From: Bacillota bacterium
GTDB lineage: Bacteria; Bacillota; Clostridia; Acetivibrionales; Acetivibrionaceae
Assembly (NCBI GenBank): GCA_023398495.1
Contig: JAEWSG010000129.1
Coordinates: 37,368-101,367 of the forward strand
Length of the DNA stretch: 64,000 nucleotides
Direction: 5' to 3'
A program made the position numbers and the translations under genes. Positions within the stretch are counted from its first letter, which is position 1; each line of letters starts with the position of its first letter. The notes under the pieces are model-generated. The model was given only the letters and a program-made list of their open reading frames with translations. It was not told where the DNA came from and ran no database searches. Of this stretch, positions 44,127-53,670 are shown one piece after another.

Positions 44127-45071
44127 CTATAGGGTTCTCCAACTATGGTTAAACCTATATAATTTTGAAGGTCTGTGCCCAGCATCCTTCGTAAATTGGT
44201 TTGTTTCAATAACCATATCTGCAATCTTTCTTCTAAACGCAGCAGCGAGAAGTTCCCTGCCAAGTATAACCTCATAGACTTGCTGCAACTCTGATAAAGT
44301 AAATAGTTCCGGCATCAGGTTAAATGCTATATCCGTGTACTCAATCTTATTCTTGAGCCTCTCAATTCCATATTCAATCATTTTAGCATGGTCAAAGGCA
44401 ATTCCATTTGATTCTACTACCTCTCTTGATGTCTTTATTACCTTACCCTCAACTGTTTCAACTACCTTTACGGTTGAAGATAAGGCGTAAGGCTGGTCGT
44501 TCGCTTCGCTCACTGCTCGCCCATGCATCCTGGTATCATTCGAAAAATTAATTGAATATAGTTTTTCGGTGATATATCCTTTTTCAGTAATTGTTTTCTT
44601 TTCCTGAGTTATGTTATATCTAATATTGAACCATTTAGCATCATCTGCATCATCTCCTGCAACGATATTTAATTTGGTACTATCTGCAAGAGCCATATAC
44701 GAGCAACTGATTACTCTTGTTCTGGGGTCTCTGCCAACATCTCCCCAAGTATATAATTGTTCCATATAAACATTATCAACATTCGTTTCAGTTTTAAGTT
44801 CTCTTAGTGCAGCATCTTCTATGCTTTCCTGCATAGATACAAAGCCTCCAGGTAGTGCCCATTGTCCCATAAAGGGGTGGTCTCCTCTTTTTACCATAAG
44901 AAGTTTTAACGCTTTTTCCGGCAGCTTTCGATAATTTTCTTCCTCTTTGTTTACAACAGTAAAAATCAACATATCTACGGTAACAGAAGGTCTTTCAAAC
45001 ATACTTGCATCATATTTTTCCAGAAACTCTTCCTCTGTTAAACCTTGTCTGTTTCTGAATATCTCTTTCAA
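44127..45071 (-). CDS. Nudix/NrtR-type regulator or ADP-ribose hydrolase
   Basis: 314 residues. A Nudix domain (about 30-160) has the box GGFVSMQESIEDAALRELKT followed by ETNV, close to the GX5EX7REUXEEXGU consensus with one change in the REUXEE core. The C-terminal part (about 225-310) is a winged helix of the NrtR type (LFTLSELQQVYEVILGREL, FRRKIADMVIETNQFTK, RPSKLYRFN). NrtR proteins bind ADP-ribose and repress NAD genes; some also hydrolyse it. It is probably the operon's ADP-ribose sensor. The 42-bp coding repeat is inserted at about residues 178-194 (MHGRAVSEANDQP). Confidence 0.87.
   Translation of the reverse strand: MKEIFRNRQGLTEEEFLEKYDASMFERPSVTVDMLIFTVVNKEEENYRKLPEKALKLLMVKRGDHPFMGQWALPGGFVSMQESIEDAALRELKTETNVDNVYMEQLYTWGDVGRDPRTRVISCSYMALADSTKLNIVAGDDADDAKWFNIRYNITQEKKTITEKGYITEKLYSINFSNDTRMHGRAVSEANDQPYALSSTVKVVETVEGKVIKTSREVVESNGIAFDHAKMIEYGIERLKNKIEYTDIAFNLMPELFTLSELQQVYEVILGRELLAAAFRRKIADMVIETNQFTKDAGHRPSKLYRFNHSWRTL
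44491..44533. repeat. In-frame copy of the coding repeat in the Nudix gene
   Basis: GGCTGGTCGTTCGCTTCGCT is the start of a degenerate copy of the 42-bp unit from the WYL gene. It keeps the NDQP-coding end and keeps the reading frame open. Confidence 0.7.
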
Positions 45072-45106
45072 GTTATCACCTATCCTATACAGAAAAGTAA
45101 ATTAGC

Positions 45107-45154
45107 GTTATTAACAATAATTTATTAACATTATGTTTTTAACAATATGTTAAT
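45107..45154 (-). promoter_or_regulatory. TTAAC-rich repeated motifs upstream of the Nudix/NAD operon
   Basis: GTTATTAACAATAA, TTTATTAACATTAT and GTTTTTAACAATATGTTAAT follow one another 40-80 bases before the Nudix start. Repeated TTAACA/TGTTAA half-sites suggest binding of a dimeric repressor, perhaps the NrtR-like product itself. The exact operator is not known. Confidence 0.4.
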
Positions 45155-45315
45155 TTCATTATATTAGGATTTCATCACCATGTCAATATTAATTTTGATT
45201 TCACTCCTCATCTACTTATGTGTAGATTTATTGTCATATAAATAACTTTTCCATTCTTCAATTTGAACTCGGTTAACTCATTATAAGGATCAATATTTTG
45301 GCGTTCTTCAAACAT

Positions 45316-45422
45316 CTAGTGCTTTTGAACATAATTCATTTCTAGAAATGAATTATGCAAAATGCACATCCTATGTTTAACAAAATTAAATTCTAGAATT
45401 TTATTTTGTTAATCAGCACTAG
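45316..45422. repeat. Palindromic repeat family copy R2 (107 bp)
   Basis: The fullest copy: CTAGTGC at one end, GCACTAG at the other. The first palindrome is centred on TTTCTAGAAA; the second (45375-45411), with one mismatch, on TTCTAGAA. It sits between the HD-Pnk gene end and the Nudix promoter, splitting the island into two likely transcripts. The remaining bases of the 45072-45426 gap show no gene. Confidence 0.85.
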
Positions 45423-45426
45423 TCTC

Positions 45427-46587
45427 CTATTTGTTAATTACCCACAATACTTCATGAGCTTCTGTTACATCGGGCACTTCCAACTTATCAATCAGTTTTT
45501 CGATAATCTTTTCAGGTACAGGTTTATCTCTATCTGAGTTCCTTTTGATAATTTCTTGATATGGAGCTTCAATATATACAATCTTAACTTTTGCACCATA
45601 TGAAACAAACAAATCCACTAATTGTTCTCTTATCATCTTGGTAACGTTAGTGGCATTCCAAATGAAAGAATTCTTCTTACGCATATACTTCTTTGCCATT
45701 TCTTTCGCATATTGAATAACCCTTCCTTGGTCATCTTCAGGGTCAATCCTTATTTCAGCTCTTATATCATCAAGGCAGATTATCGGCATCCCTTTATTAT
45801 TATTTTTTATCCACGTATCCTTTCCTGAAGCAGGTAATCCTGACATAACAATAACTTCAAAGGTTGTATTATCATATGCCTTATACCCTGCATACCCATT
45901 CTCTTTTCTAAAATAGAAAAACCGGCTAAAGGAATCTGGAAATTTCTTTGGCTTTTCATAGCACTGATTTTCTTCACAATACTCCTTAAAAAGTTCAATT
46001 TTTTCTAATAATTCATTTCGATCTTTAGAAATTCTACCTAATACATCTGCTTTAGACAGCATCGCAAGCCAGTCAAGGTTTATCATTTGACTGACTACAG
46101 TTATTTGCTTTTCTGGGTTTTCTTTGTCCATCAGCGAAAGCGGCAACCCATGGAAACGCACTAATTTTGCAATTTTTTCACGAATGCTAATTGGAATAGC
46201 TTTCTCAAATTTGTGTCCCCGATAAAGGATACCTCTTGAAATTAATTCGCCCTTACGAGCATGCCCACGGGATTTTATTACACCATCTTCTTCAGATGTA
46301 CATATAGGCTTTCCTACATCGTGAAGTAAGGCTGCAAGAAAAACGATTGATTGCTCTGTTTGTTCTAATTGTAGCCATTCATCTAATGATACCAGGGCTT
46401 CACAAACATTTTGTGTATGCCTCAGTACATCCCCTTCAGCATGAAATATAGGATCTTGAGGAACTCCCTCCATCTCCCTGACCCATATATGAGCGTTAAA
46501 AACTGAGCCCCAATCGATTGATTCCTCTCGATTACTGGGACAATATTTATAGGTCCATTGCTCTGGATTTAAAAAACTATTATTCAC
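45427..46587 (-). CDS. HD-Pnk: HD phosphoesterase fused to 5'-OH polynucleotide kinase
   Basis: 386 residues from a GTG behind GGGGGAG, overlapping the ligase stop by 8 bases. The N-terminal HD domain (about 40-200) has the metal ligands LAALLHDVGKP and RGHARKGELISRG. The C-terminal kinase (about 240-386) has Walker A GLPASGKDTW, the LDDIRAEIRIDPEDDQGRVI segment, NATN (IWNATNVTK) and the lid EIIKRNSDRDKPVPEKI. This order is that of the HD-Pnk enzyme characterised in Runella, which removes 2',3'-cyclic phosphate and phosphorylates 5'-OH ends. It heals RNA ends for the ligase encoded just upstream. Confidence 0.9.
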   Translation of the reverse strand: MNNSFLNPEQWTYKYCPSNREESIDWGSVFNAHIWVREMEGVPQDPIFHAEGDVLRHTQNVCEALVSLDEWLQLEQTEQSIVFLAALLHDVGKPICTSEEDGVIKSRGHARKGELISRGILYRGHKFEKAIPISIREKIAKLVRFHGLPLSLMDKENPEKQITVVSQMINLDWLAMLSKADVLGRISKDRNELLEKIELFKEYCEENQCYEKPKKFPDSFSRFFYFRKENGYAGYKAYDNTTFEVIVMSGLPASGKDTWIKNNNKGMPIICLDDIRAEIRIDPEDDQGRVIQYAKEMAKKYMRKKNSFIWNATNVTKMIREQLVDLFVSYGAKVKIVYIEAPYQEIIKRNSDRDKPVPEKIIEKLIDKLEVPDVTEAHEVLWVINK

Positions 46588-47395
46588 GGGATTCTCCCCC
46601 TTCAATCCGGAATATATCTGTACCGGGTTTCAACATGTTTGGAATGATTGGTCTATCGAGCCAATGGCTTTCAGAATTTACTACATTTGTAAGAAAACTT
46701 GGTCTGACAAACTTATATCGTTCCATTACTTTTCCACCTTCTTCAACTTTAATATATAAACCTTCCATCAAGTCACTATTGTCTGTCTCCTTCAAAACAA
46801 GTTCATAATTCAAATTTCTGTTTGTGCAACTATCAATAAGATCGTTGGTATGACTTTCAGTGATAAAATTGGATTTTCCAAGGTGTCCGGTTAAGTCATT
46901 GTATTTTTTCAACTTGCCTTCATAAAGAACTAAGACTGAATTAACAAAAGAATGATTTGCTAACAGCCTTCTTCTATTTTCAGTATCCAGGAAATATCCA
47001 TGAATTCTATCATAAATATCGAACTCCATAAAATAATGAGGCAAGTAGTTATAGAAAACAGTATGTTTCGCATACAACCATTCTCCATACATAATATATC
47101 TATCACTTAAGATTTCACCTAGTTCCTTCAAATGCGCATTAGCCCACGTCTTAAACAAGTTAAAATGTTTTTCCCTTGCACCCCCTGTCAAGAAATGTCC
47201 TCTGCTCTGTAGAAGCATTTCCCCACTAGAAGAAAAACTAATTCCGCAATTTGCACCATCTACCTTTTCTTCAATAACTACAAATCTATTTGCTATGTTG
47301 CTAAATGGAATACTATTTAAATCCTCATCACCTGGTTGGCATCGCGAACCCTCAATATGATGCGTCCTCGGATATTTATAAATCTCTATCTCCAT
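46580..47395 (-). CDS. ATP-dependent RNA ligase, Rnl2-like
   Basis: 271 residues. The nucleotidyl lysine motif I is VVIEEKVDGANCGISFSSSG (KVDG). Motif Ia/III elements follow (LLQSRGHFLTGG, YIMYGEWLYAKHTVFYNYLP, HYFMEFDIYD), and motif IV/V MEGLYIKVEEGGKVMERYKF, VRPSF. It joins 3'-OH to 5'-phosphate RNA ends through ligase-AMP. HD-Pnk, translated from an overlapping start, provides matching ends. The two are a complete classical healing-and-sealing pair, independent of RtcB. Confidence 0.9.
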   Translation of the reverse strand: MEIEIYKYPRTHHIEGSRCQPGDEDLNSIPFSNIANRFVVIEEKVDGANCGISFSSSGEMLLQSRGHFLTGGAREKHFNLFKTWANAHLKELGEILSDRYIMYGEWLYAKHTVFYNYLPHYFMEFDIYDRIHGYFLDTENRRRLLANHSFVNSVLVLYEGKLKKYNDLTGHLGKSNFITESHTNDLIDSCTNRNLNYELVLKETDNSDLMEGLYIKVEEGGKVMERYKFVRPSFLTNVVNSESHWLDRPIIPNMLKPGTDIFRIEGGESRE

Positions 47396-47569
47396 ACTAT
47401 TTCCTCACAATCGCTATTAAATAGTTATTAACATACTCAAAATTTACTTTAGAAACACCAATTTTGTTAAGCATATCCTGCATCAGTATTATCTGAAATA
47501 ATCCGGTCTTCAAAACCCACCATGACATTCTTAAAAACATCGGCTGTATCAACAACCTCTGCAGGCCAT

Positions 47570-47662
47570 TCAATTTACTTCTCCAATCTCAATTATTTCA
47601 CTGGTTTTCGACTTGCCATTTTCCCGACAAGTTGCCTCTAAGTCAAATATAACGTAATTCAT
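47570..47662 (-). pseudogene. Truncated DEDDh 3'-5' exonuclease
   Basis: It starts with ATG and reads MNYVIFDLEATC, ENGKSKTSEIIEIGEVN, then a stop. The DxE motif of DEDDh exonucleases (DLEATC) and the EIIEIG strand are intact, as in KapD- or RNase T-like proteins, but the remaining 140 or so residues are gone. Scattered similarity (FEDRIISDNTD) continues to about 47480. It lies between the ligase and rtcB and was probably a member of the cassette. Confidence 0.65.
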
Positions 47663-47670
47663 AGATTTTC

Positions 47671-48855
47671 TTACCCTTTCACTGTTAATATTGGCTCCAT
47701 CATCGCAACAGGTTTAGCCATTCCATGGTCAATATGTGTTTGAATTATTGGACTAATATCTTTATATGCATAAGGAGCCTCTGATTTGAGCTCATCCTCC
47801 CATTTTTTCAAAATATCCGGCCTGCTTTTAATATCATTCCTGTTTGGATCTATGGGTGTAACTACTTTAAATCTCGTAATAAAGTCTTTGAATTTTTGTT
47901 CATCTTGTTTTAAAGCATCGCCGCGGGAAAGACCCCTACCGGCTCCATGACTTGCACTAAAGAGACTCTGCCTGTTCCCTAAGCCTGCAAGGATAAAGCT
48001 CGGTGCTCCCATAGAACCCGGAATCATCACAGGTTCGCCGTAATATTCAAAAGGTGTTCCACTCATTCTTTCAAAACCACGGGCTGGACAGGCACCCTTT
48101 CTATGCAAGTAGCAAATTTCCCCCTCAATTTCTTCCTTCCATACCAAGTTGTGAGATGCATCATAGAGTAATTCATATTCAAGTTCACCAATAGTCTCGT
48201 ATAATGACTTATACATCATCAACCCAAGAAATAACCTGTTTGCAAATGCAAAATTGGAAGCATTAAAAAGGCAATCCCAAAACTCTTTCCATTCCGTCAT
48301 GAATTTTTTAGACTCAGGCAATAGGTATATTTTATTTTTAGGATGTTTCAAGGTTAAAGGATATACATTTTTCAAAATCTGCCTAAAATTGAAACCACAA
48401 TATTGTCCAACAGATACAGATCCACTATGTATCATGATTATAACTTTATCTACTTCCAATCCCCAATTCCTTGCTATCTGAGCATCAAGAATTTTGGAGA
48501 CTTTTTGGATTTCAACAAAATGATTCCCTCCTCCGATGGACCCGATCTGGCTATCATAAGATATTTCACCACTGCCCGTAATATACTCCTCAAGCCCAAC
48601 AATTTTATTTGTAATTAATGAGCCTAAATTATTTACAGAATTCACATCTTTCTCCTGTTGAATCGGGTCAAAGAAAGCCCATAAGCCCTTATTTCTAGAT
48701 AAGTGCTGTGTTTCAAGAAGCCCTAATAAACCCTCGCGAAGCATTGCTTCCTTTTGAATTTGTGTTAAGGGAATATCTCTTCCACCCTCAAAAAATATAT
48801 GGCGAATCTTCTTTTCAAGGTCTTGGAGGTTAGCCATAATCTTGTTATAGGACAA
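47671..48855 (-). pseudogene. rtcB: RtcB-family RNA ligase (copy 3), N-terminally truncated by the transposon
   Basis: 394 residues remain. His motifs GGGNHFVEI, MIHSGS, DASHNLVW and the guanylylation region SHGAGRGLSRG are present. The N-terminal PDxHxG and DI(N/G)CG segment, which holds two metal ligands, is missing. Upstream coding similarity stops at LLKSRLSYNK and beyond it, at about 48875-48882, the DNA is the end of the transposon. Without those ligands the product should be inactive. It also differs from copies 1 and 2 in sequence, so it was a separate paralogue, formerly the first gene of the ligase/HD-Pnk operon. Confidence 0.85.
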
Positions 48856-48945
48856 CCTGCTTTTCAGTAAATCAATGAAAATTGGACAAGAATAACTTCA
48901 GGGTGTGGTAGAAAAGGACGAAGAACCACCAACGTCCTTTTAAAT

Positions 48946-49611
48946 TTGATAAAATATCAAATTATCAACACAAAAACAACCACAACATCAATTGTAATAA
49001 ATGTAGAGCTACCTTTCAATGGTAATCCGAATATTTTTTATAAAGAGCTCTACAAAAACAAAATAACGTATGGATTCATACGCAGTGAGTTGGGGTTTTC
49101 GGATAACGTCAAAATCAAGTTTAATGGCACATTTGCAAGGGATTTATATTATATTGATGATATGAAAAAAGTCTGTAAAATCAGTTTCAAAATACAGACA
49201 GCAGCATGGATGAACAAAATAACAAACAAATGGCAATACATAAGCATTTTCCCATGTTTCATCAAAAAGTACTGTCCAATGAGCCTAAATTTACTTGAAA
49301 ATATTTGTTGTCTTACAAGAAAGGGTGAGAATATCTTTGACCATATTGACGATCCGAAAGGACTTTTTGACTGTGAAGATCCAATAGCAAGACCACTTAA
49401 AAGGTTTGAGAAAGAATTTAAAATCTCAAATCCTTCAGCTTTGCTTAATTCTAGATATGCAGAAGTGTACAATATGTCAATTGCCTTGGATGTCTACAAT
49501 GTAGTACCCAGACGTTTTCAAAATGTATACGAATTGATAATGACTGCAACGCATTATTTCGGTATTGTTCAAGGAGTTCTAGCTCTTTCGAATACAATTT
49601 TACACTTATAA
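48946..49611 (+). CDS. Transposon-borne protein of unknown function
   Basis: 221 residues starting at a TTG with no clear ribosome site, just inside the left transposon end. No motif is recognised. It has basic and aromatic stretches (FIRSELGFSDNVKIKFNGTF, FPCFIKKYCPMSLNLL, RRFQNVYELIMTATHYFG). It may help the transposase or be cargo. Confidence 0.5.
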   Translation: MIKYQIINTKTTTTSIVINVELPFNGNPNIFYKELYKNKITYGFIRSELGFSDNVKIKFNGTFARDLYYIDDMKKVCKISFKIQTAAWMNKITNKWQYISIFPCFIKKYCPMSLNLLENICCLTRKGENIFDHIDDPKGLFDCEDPIARPLKRFEKEFKISNPSALLNSRYAEVYNMSIALDVYNVVPRRFQNVYELIMTATHYFGIVQGVLALSNTILHL

Positions 49612-49861
49612 TTGTATTGAGAAATCTTTACACCCTAAAACTTACATATTACACCTTTAATGTTTTTTTGCGTATTTTAATATGAAAGAATTACGTATTT
49701 TTTTTGTTCAATTTCCAACTTTTTATATCAATATCACTTCAATTTTAAACCAAATTTGCTCCTTCTGATTTTTTATATTATAGCAAGAATTCTATATATC
49801 CCTCCCAGTTCCTATTGTGAGTTATGATATCCCCATGATGATTAAAAATGGAGGTGTTTTC

Positions 49862-50659
49862 ATGAACAAATTACCAATAAAACGTGAGGATGCAGTTGCC
49901 TTTTTCAGATTTCAAATAATCTCAGAAATGCTTGATGCTGAGCCCGGATTTGTTGAAGCAACTGCAAAAAGACTATCCAAGCAACAATTTAATGATGTTG
50001 TAAACAAAAGAATGATAAGCTATTCCGAAAGAACTATTTTCCGTTATTATTCCGATTACAAAAAACATGGTTTTGATGGACTTAAGCCAAAAGTTCGAAA
50101 AGACAAGGGAAGTCATCCCGGTATTGATACCAGAATAATTTCAGATATTTTAGCCCTTAAAAAGGAGCTTCCCTCAAGATCAGCCGCTAAAATCCTTATT
50201 ATGCTGACCTTAGCAAAAAGAATTGAAGAAGATTCTCTGAACATAAGAACGATTAACAGAATTCTTAATCAATACGGATATACCAGAGAAAGTCTATCAA
50301 AAGAAAGCCGGGTTTTCATCAAGCATGAAAAAGAACGGATTTGTGAAATGTGGCAGAGTGATGTGATGAGTTCCATTTACATCCCTGATGGTAATAATGG
50401 TCACAGGCTTGCTTACCTAATAGGTATAATTGATGATCATAGTCGTCGGGATATGCACTCAGAATTTTACTTTGATGCAACATTGCCAAGGCTTGAAGGT
50501 ACTTTAAAGAAAGCGGTTACAAAGTTTTCTGCCCCATCCAGCCTTTATGTCGATAATGGAAAAATTTTTGTATCAGGGCAATTCAAATTACTATGTGCAA
50601 GGCTTGGAATACGCTTAAAATATGCCACTCCGTATAATTGTGCCGGAAAAGGTAAAATT
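49862..50659 (+). pseudogene. TniA-like DDE transposase, 5' part
   Basis: 266 residues from the ATG after GGAGG. An N-terminal helix-turn-helix region (YSERTIFRYYSDYKKHGFDG) and the first half of the rve catalytic core are present, with the first Asp in MWQSDVMSS and the second in SLYVDNGKIF. Similarity breaks at GAGKGKI-like CAGKGKI exactly at the RIT insertion (50659) and resumes at 54806. Confidence 0.85.
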
Positions 50660-50748
50660 TTATACGACGCTTTTTATTATCCGCATCTTTTCAAAAAAGC
50701 TGTATAAATAAGGTGTTTTGTTTAAAAAGATGCGGATAAAATATTTAG
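50660..50748. repeat. RIT left terminal inverted repeat
   Basis: Complement of 54691-54779. Contains its own inner inverted repeat: TTATCCGCATCTTTT and AAAAAGATGCGGATAA. Confidence 0.9.
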
Positions 50749-50792
50749 TTTTGCCATAATGGAGATATCAAATATTTTGGGGAGGTATCTCT

Positions 50793-52700
50793 ATGAAAAA
50801 GTACAAAAAAATGATCGAGAAAATTCTTTGTTTTCTTGATGAAAATCACTATTCTCAAGCTGTTGTTAATGGATCAATTAGTTGTTTTAAAAACCTTGAA
50901 ACATATTTACGACAGTCCCAGAAAGGATATAAACCTGAAGTTGGTTACGAATGGTTTAACTCCATTAAGATAACGTTGAGTAAAACTTATCTAAACTTTT
51001 ATAAGACTGCTCTAATAAAGCTACAGGATGTATATGAAACAGGTGATATCAGATCGAATCATAACTTTAAAGCGTTAAAATCTTACACAATGTTAAACAA
51101 AAATCTGAAAAATCATTTGGATAACTACATTTTAGAACTTCATAAAACTTTATCGCAAGCAACTGCTAACAATCATAAATATATGTGTGCCAGATTTCTG
51201 GTTTTTGTTCAAAGAAGAGACGTTAAAAATATATCAGATATTTCCTATGCATTGATGTGCTGCTTCTATGAAGAAGATATTCATTCTGGAAGTTGTTGCA
51301 AAGGTATGGTGAATGGTTCTGTTTCTAAAATGATGGAATACTATTACAAAAAAGTTAAGGTCTCGTACGGCTTCACCATTATACTTCATTATCTTTCTTT
51401 TGGAAGGGGATGCTTTTGGAATTATGTAGATGACATAGTCCATGAAAAAATAGCAGAAAAGCAGAAATCAGAAGATATTGTGTCCGTAGAAGACCTTCAC
51501 AAATATCAGCTTATATCGAAAAAGATACATATCAAAAATGAATATAGTAAGGCTATCCGTGCAGCAAACAATAGAGCAGTGGACTTTTTAATACTATTTC
51601 TTGATATGAATGGATATAGTTATAGTCCTGAAATTTCAATACTATGGTTTAATAGTGTACGAAAATATTTCGGTACAGAGGCTGATACAATACATAGGGC
51701 TATATGCCTCATTGCACAGTATCATAACAATTCAAGGATTAATCTTGATAGCGTATTCCGTATCAAACCTGCATCCTTCAATTTGATTCCGGAATGGTGC
51801 AAAGAAGCAGCAGACCGTTTCATGGAAAACAAGTTGCTTGAAGGATGGAAACGGTCAACACTTGATATGTATAGATCGAGTGTAGTCAGATTATGCAATT
51901 ATCTTAATTGTGTAGGAATAAGGTCCTTTCAGGACCTTTCTGTTTCTGAGATTAAAGATTTTTATCTAAACGATCTACACAAAACAGCAGCTGGAAAAAA
52001 CGCTTATTGTGTAAGAATAAGAAAGTTTCTCCAGTATCTTGGAGAAGCTGGTTTTCTTAGCAATCCAATGCTTTTTGCAGCTCTCCCGCGTGTCCTAGCA
52101 CCAAAAGAATCTATTGTTGTTATTTTGACTGAAACAGAAATGGCACAGCTTAATGAAAAACTTCAGGATCAAGATTCTGTACTGTCGCTTAGAAAAAAGG
52201 CAATGATATTGCTTGGCCTAAAAATGGGGCTCCGGTCATCTGATATAGTGCATCTTAAATATGAAGACATTGATTGGAAGAACTCTTCCATACGATTTAT
52301 TCAGGACAAAACAGATGTAGAGATAACCTTGCCAATGCCTACAGAGGTTGGGAATGCCATATATCGTTACATTACAGAAGAGCGACATACAAAATACCAC
52401 CAAAATATTTTTCTGAGTGAAAAAGCTCCGCATAAGCCTGTTGGAAGAGCTGTATGTGGTCGAGCTCTTGAAACAGCACTTCCGGACAGAAATGTTGAGG
52501 GATCCGGTTTTCATGTAACAAGAAAAACCTTTGCAACAAATTTGCTTAGAAAAGGAGTCGGTGCAAACACAGTTTCGGATGCACTTGGACAACGCGGCAC
52601 ATCTTCGGTACATCGTTATCTTTCACTTGATACTGACAGAATGCGAATGTGTTCCCTAACACTTAAGAATTGTGGAATTGGAGGGTGGCTCAATGGGTAA
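50793..52700 (+). CDS. RIT tyrosine recombinase A
   Basis: 635 residues, long because of an extended N-terminal SAM-like region that seems duplicated (AVVNGSISCFKNLETYLRQS with YEWFNSIKITLSKTYLN, and NNRAVDFLILFLDMNGYSYS with ILWFNSVRKYFG). The C-terminal catalytic domain has Arg in GLKMGLRSSDIVHLKYEDID, HxxR in FHVTRKTFATNLL and the Tyr in VHRYLSLD. GGGAGG precedes the ATG. It cuts and rejoins DNA with its two partners. Confidence 0.88.
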   Translation: MKKYKKMIEKILCFLDENHYSQAVVNGSISCFKNLETYLRQSQKGYKPEVGYEWFNSIKITLSKTYLNFYKTALIKLQDVYETGDIRSNHNFKALKSYTMLNKNLKNHLDNYILELHKTLSQATANNHKYMCARFLVFVQRRDVKNISDISYALMCCFYEEDIHSGSCCKGMVNGSVSKMMEYYYKKVKVSYGFTIILHYLSFGRGCFWNYVDDIVHEKIAEKQKSEDIVSVEDLHKYQLISKKIHIKNEYSKAIRAANNRAVDFLILFLDMNGYSYSPEISILWFNSVRKYFGTEADTIHRAICLIAQYHNNSRINLDSVFRIKPASFNLIPEWCKEAADRFMENKLLEGWKRSTLDMYRSSVVRLCNYLNCVGIRSFQDLSVSEIKDFYLNDLHKTAAGKNAYCVRIRKFLQYLGEAGFLSNPMLFAALPRVLAPKESIVVILTETEMAQLNEKLQDQDSVLSLRKKAMILLGLKMGLRSSDIVHLKYEDIDWKNSSIRFIQDKTDVEITLPMPTEVGNAIYRYITEERHTKYHQNIFLSEKAPHKPVGRAVCGRALETALPDRNVEGSGFHVTRKTFATNLLRKGVGANTVSDALGQRGTSSVHRYLSLDTDRMRMCSLTLKNCGIGGWLNG

Positions 52701-53670
52701 TAATTCAGAGTTCAAGAGTATCATATCTAATTACATAACAGGAATGCTGCAAGAAAAGAGGTCTAATGGCTATTCATATGACTCAGAAGAAAAAATTCTA
52801 AAACGGTTCGATAGATATTGTACTGATAACTGTCTGGATAAATTAGAAGTAAATAAAGCATTTCTCGAAAAATGGATGGAACGTACAGAGACAGAAGGAA
52901 ACTTTAATCAGGGAAAACGGATTTCAGTTGTACGACAGTTGCTCTTATATATGGCTTCGTGTGGGATTATTGTATATATTCCTCATAATTTCTGTCACTT
53001 CAAAAGGGCACAACCACATATATTTGACAGCTTCGAGATACATGATTTTTTTAATGTAGTTGATGCTTACCAGCCAGAACATAGACCTGCATATGAGGTA
53101 AGACTTGCAAACGAATATCGGCTCATCTTCAGATTATACTGTTGCTGCGGATTAAGAAACGCAGAAGTGGCAGGCATTGCCACAGAAAATGTTAATCTTG
53201 AAGAAGGGATACTTACAATACTCAATTCAAAAGGAAACAAAGACAGACTTGTATACCTTTCTGAAGATCTCCGTAAAAATTGTATTGAGTATTTTTTATA
53301 CATACGTATCACTCTTGGTTTTTCGCCAAAATGGTTCTTTCCCGCAAAAGATCCTGATAAGCCTATAAAAAACACTACTATGGATAGAGTATTCAATAAC
53401 TTTTGGGGAAAAACTAAATATGCTCTATGTAATAATAAACCAACAATTCATGATTTCAGGTTCACCTTTGTTGTTAATCGTATGAACATATGGGCTGAAG
53501 AAAGTGTTGATCTTAATGTTATGATGCCATATCTCAGCAGATATTTGGGACACAAAAGCATAAATGAAACCTTTTACTATTACTATCTGGTCAGAGATGC
53601 GTACAAAACTTTAGCAAAAAATGACACCGTTGCCGGTGCTGTAATACCGGAGGTAGTGTCTTATGAGTAA
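52693..53670 (+). CDS. RIT tyrosine recombinase B
   Basis: 325 residues from the ATG behind GGAGGG, overlapping recombinase A by 8 bases. Catalytic residues are present: Arg in CCGLRNAEVAGIAT, Lys region NSKGNKDRLVYLS, HxxR-equivalent HDFRFTFVVNR, LGHKS, and Tyr in INETFYYYYLV. The second of three cooperating integrases. Confidence 0.9.
   Translation: MGNNSEFKSIISNYITGMLQEKRSNGYSYDSEEKILKRFDRYCTDNCLDKLEVNKAFLEKWMERTETEGNFNQGKRISVVRQLLLYMASCGIIVYIPHNFCHFKRAQPHIFDSFEIHDFFNVVDAYQPEHRPAYEVRLANEYRLIFRLYCCCGLRNAEVAGIATENVNLEEGILTILNSKGNKDRLVYLSEDLRKNCIEYFLYIRITLGFSPKWFFPAKDPDKPIKNTTMDRVFNNFWGKTKYALCNNKPTIHDFRFTFVVNRMNIWAEESVDLNVMMPYLSRYLGHKSINETFYYYYLVRDAYKTLAKNDTVAGAVIPEVVSYE

Noticed and set aside
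49817..49861. Upstream start for the transposase
   Set aside because: The ATG at 49862 directly follows GGAGG; the earlier start has no site.
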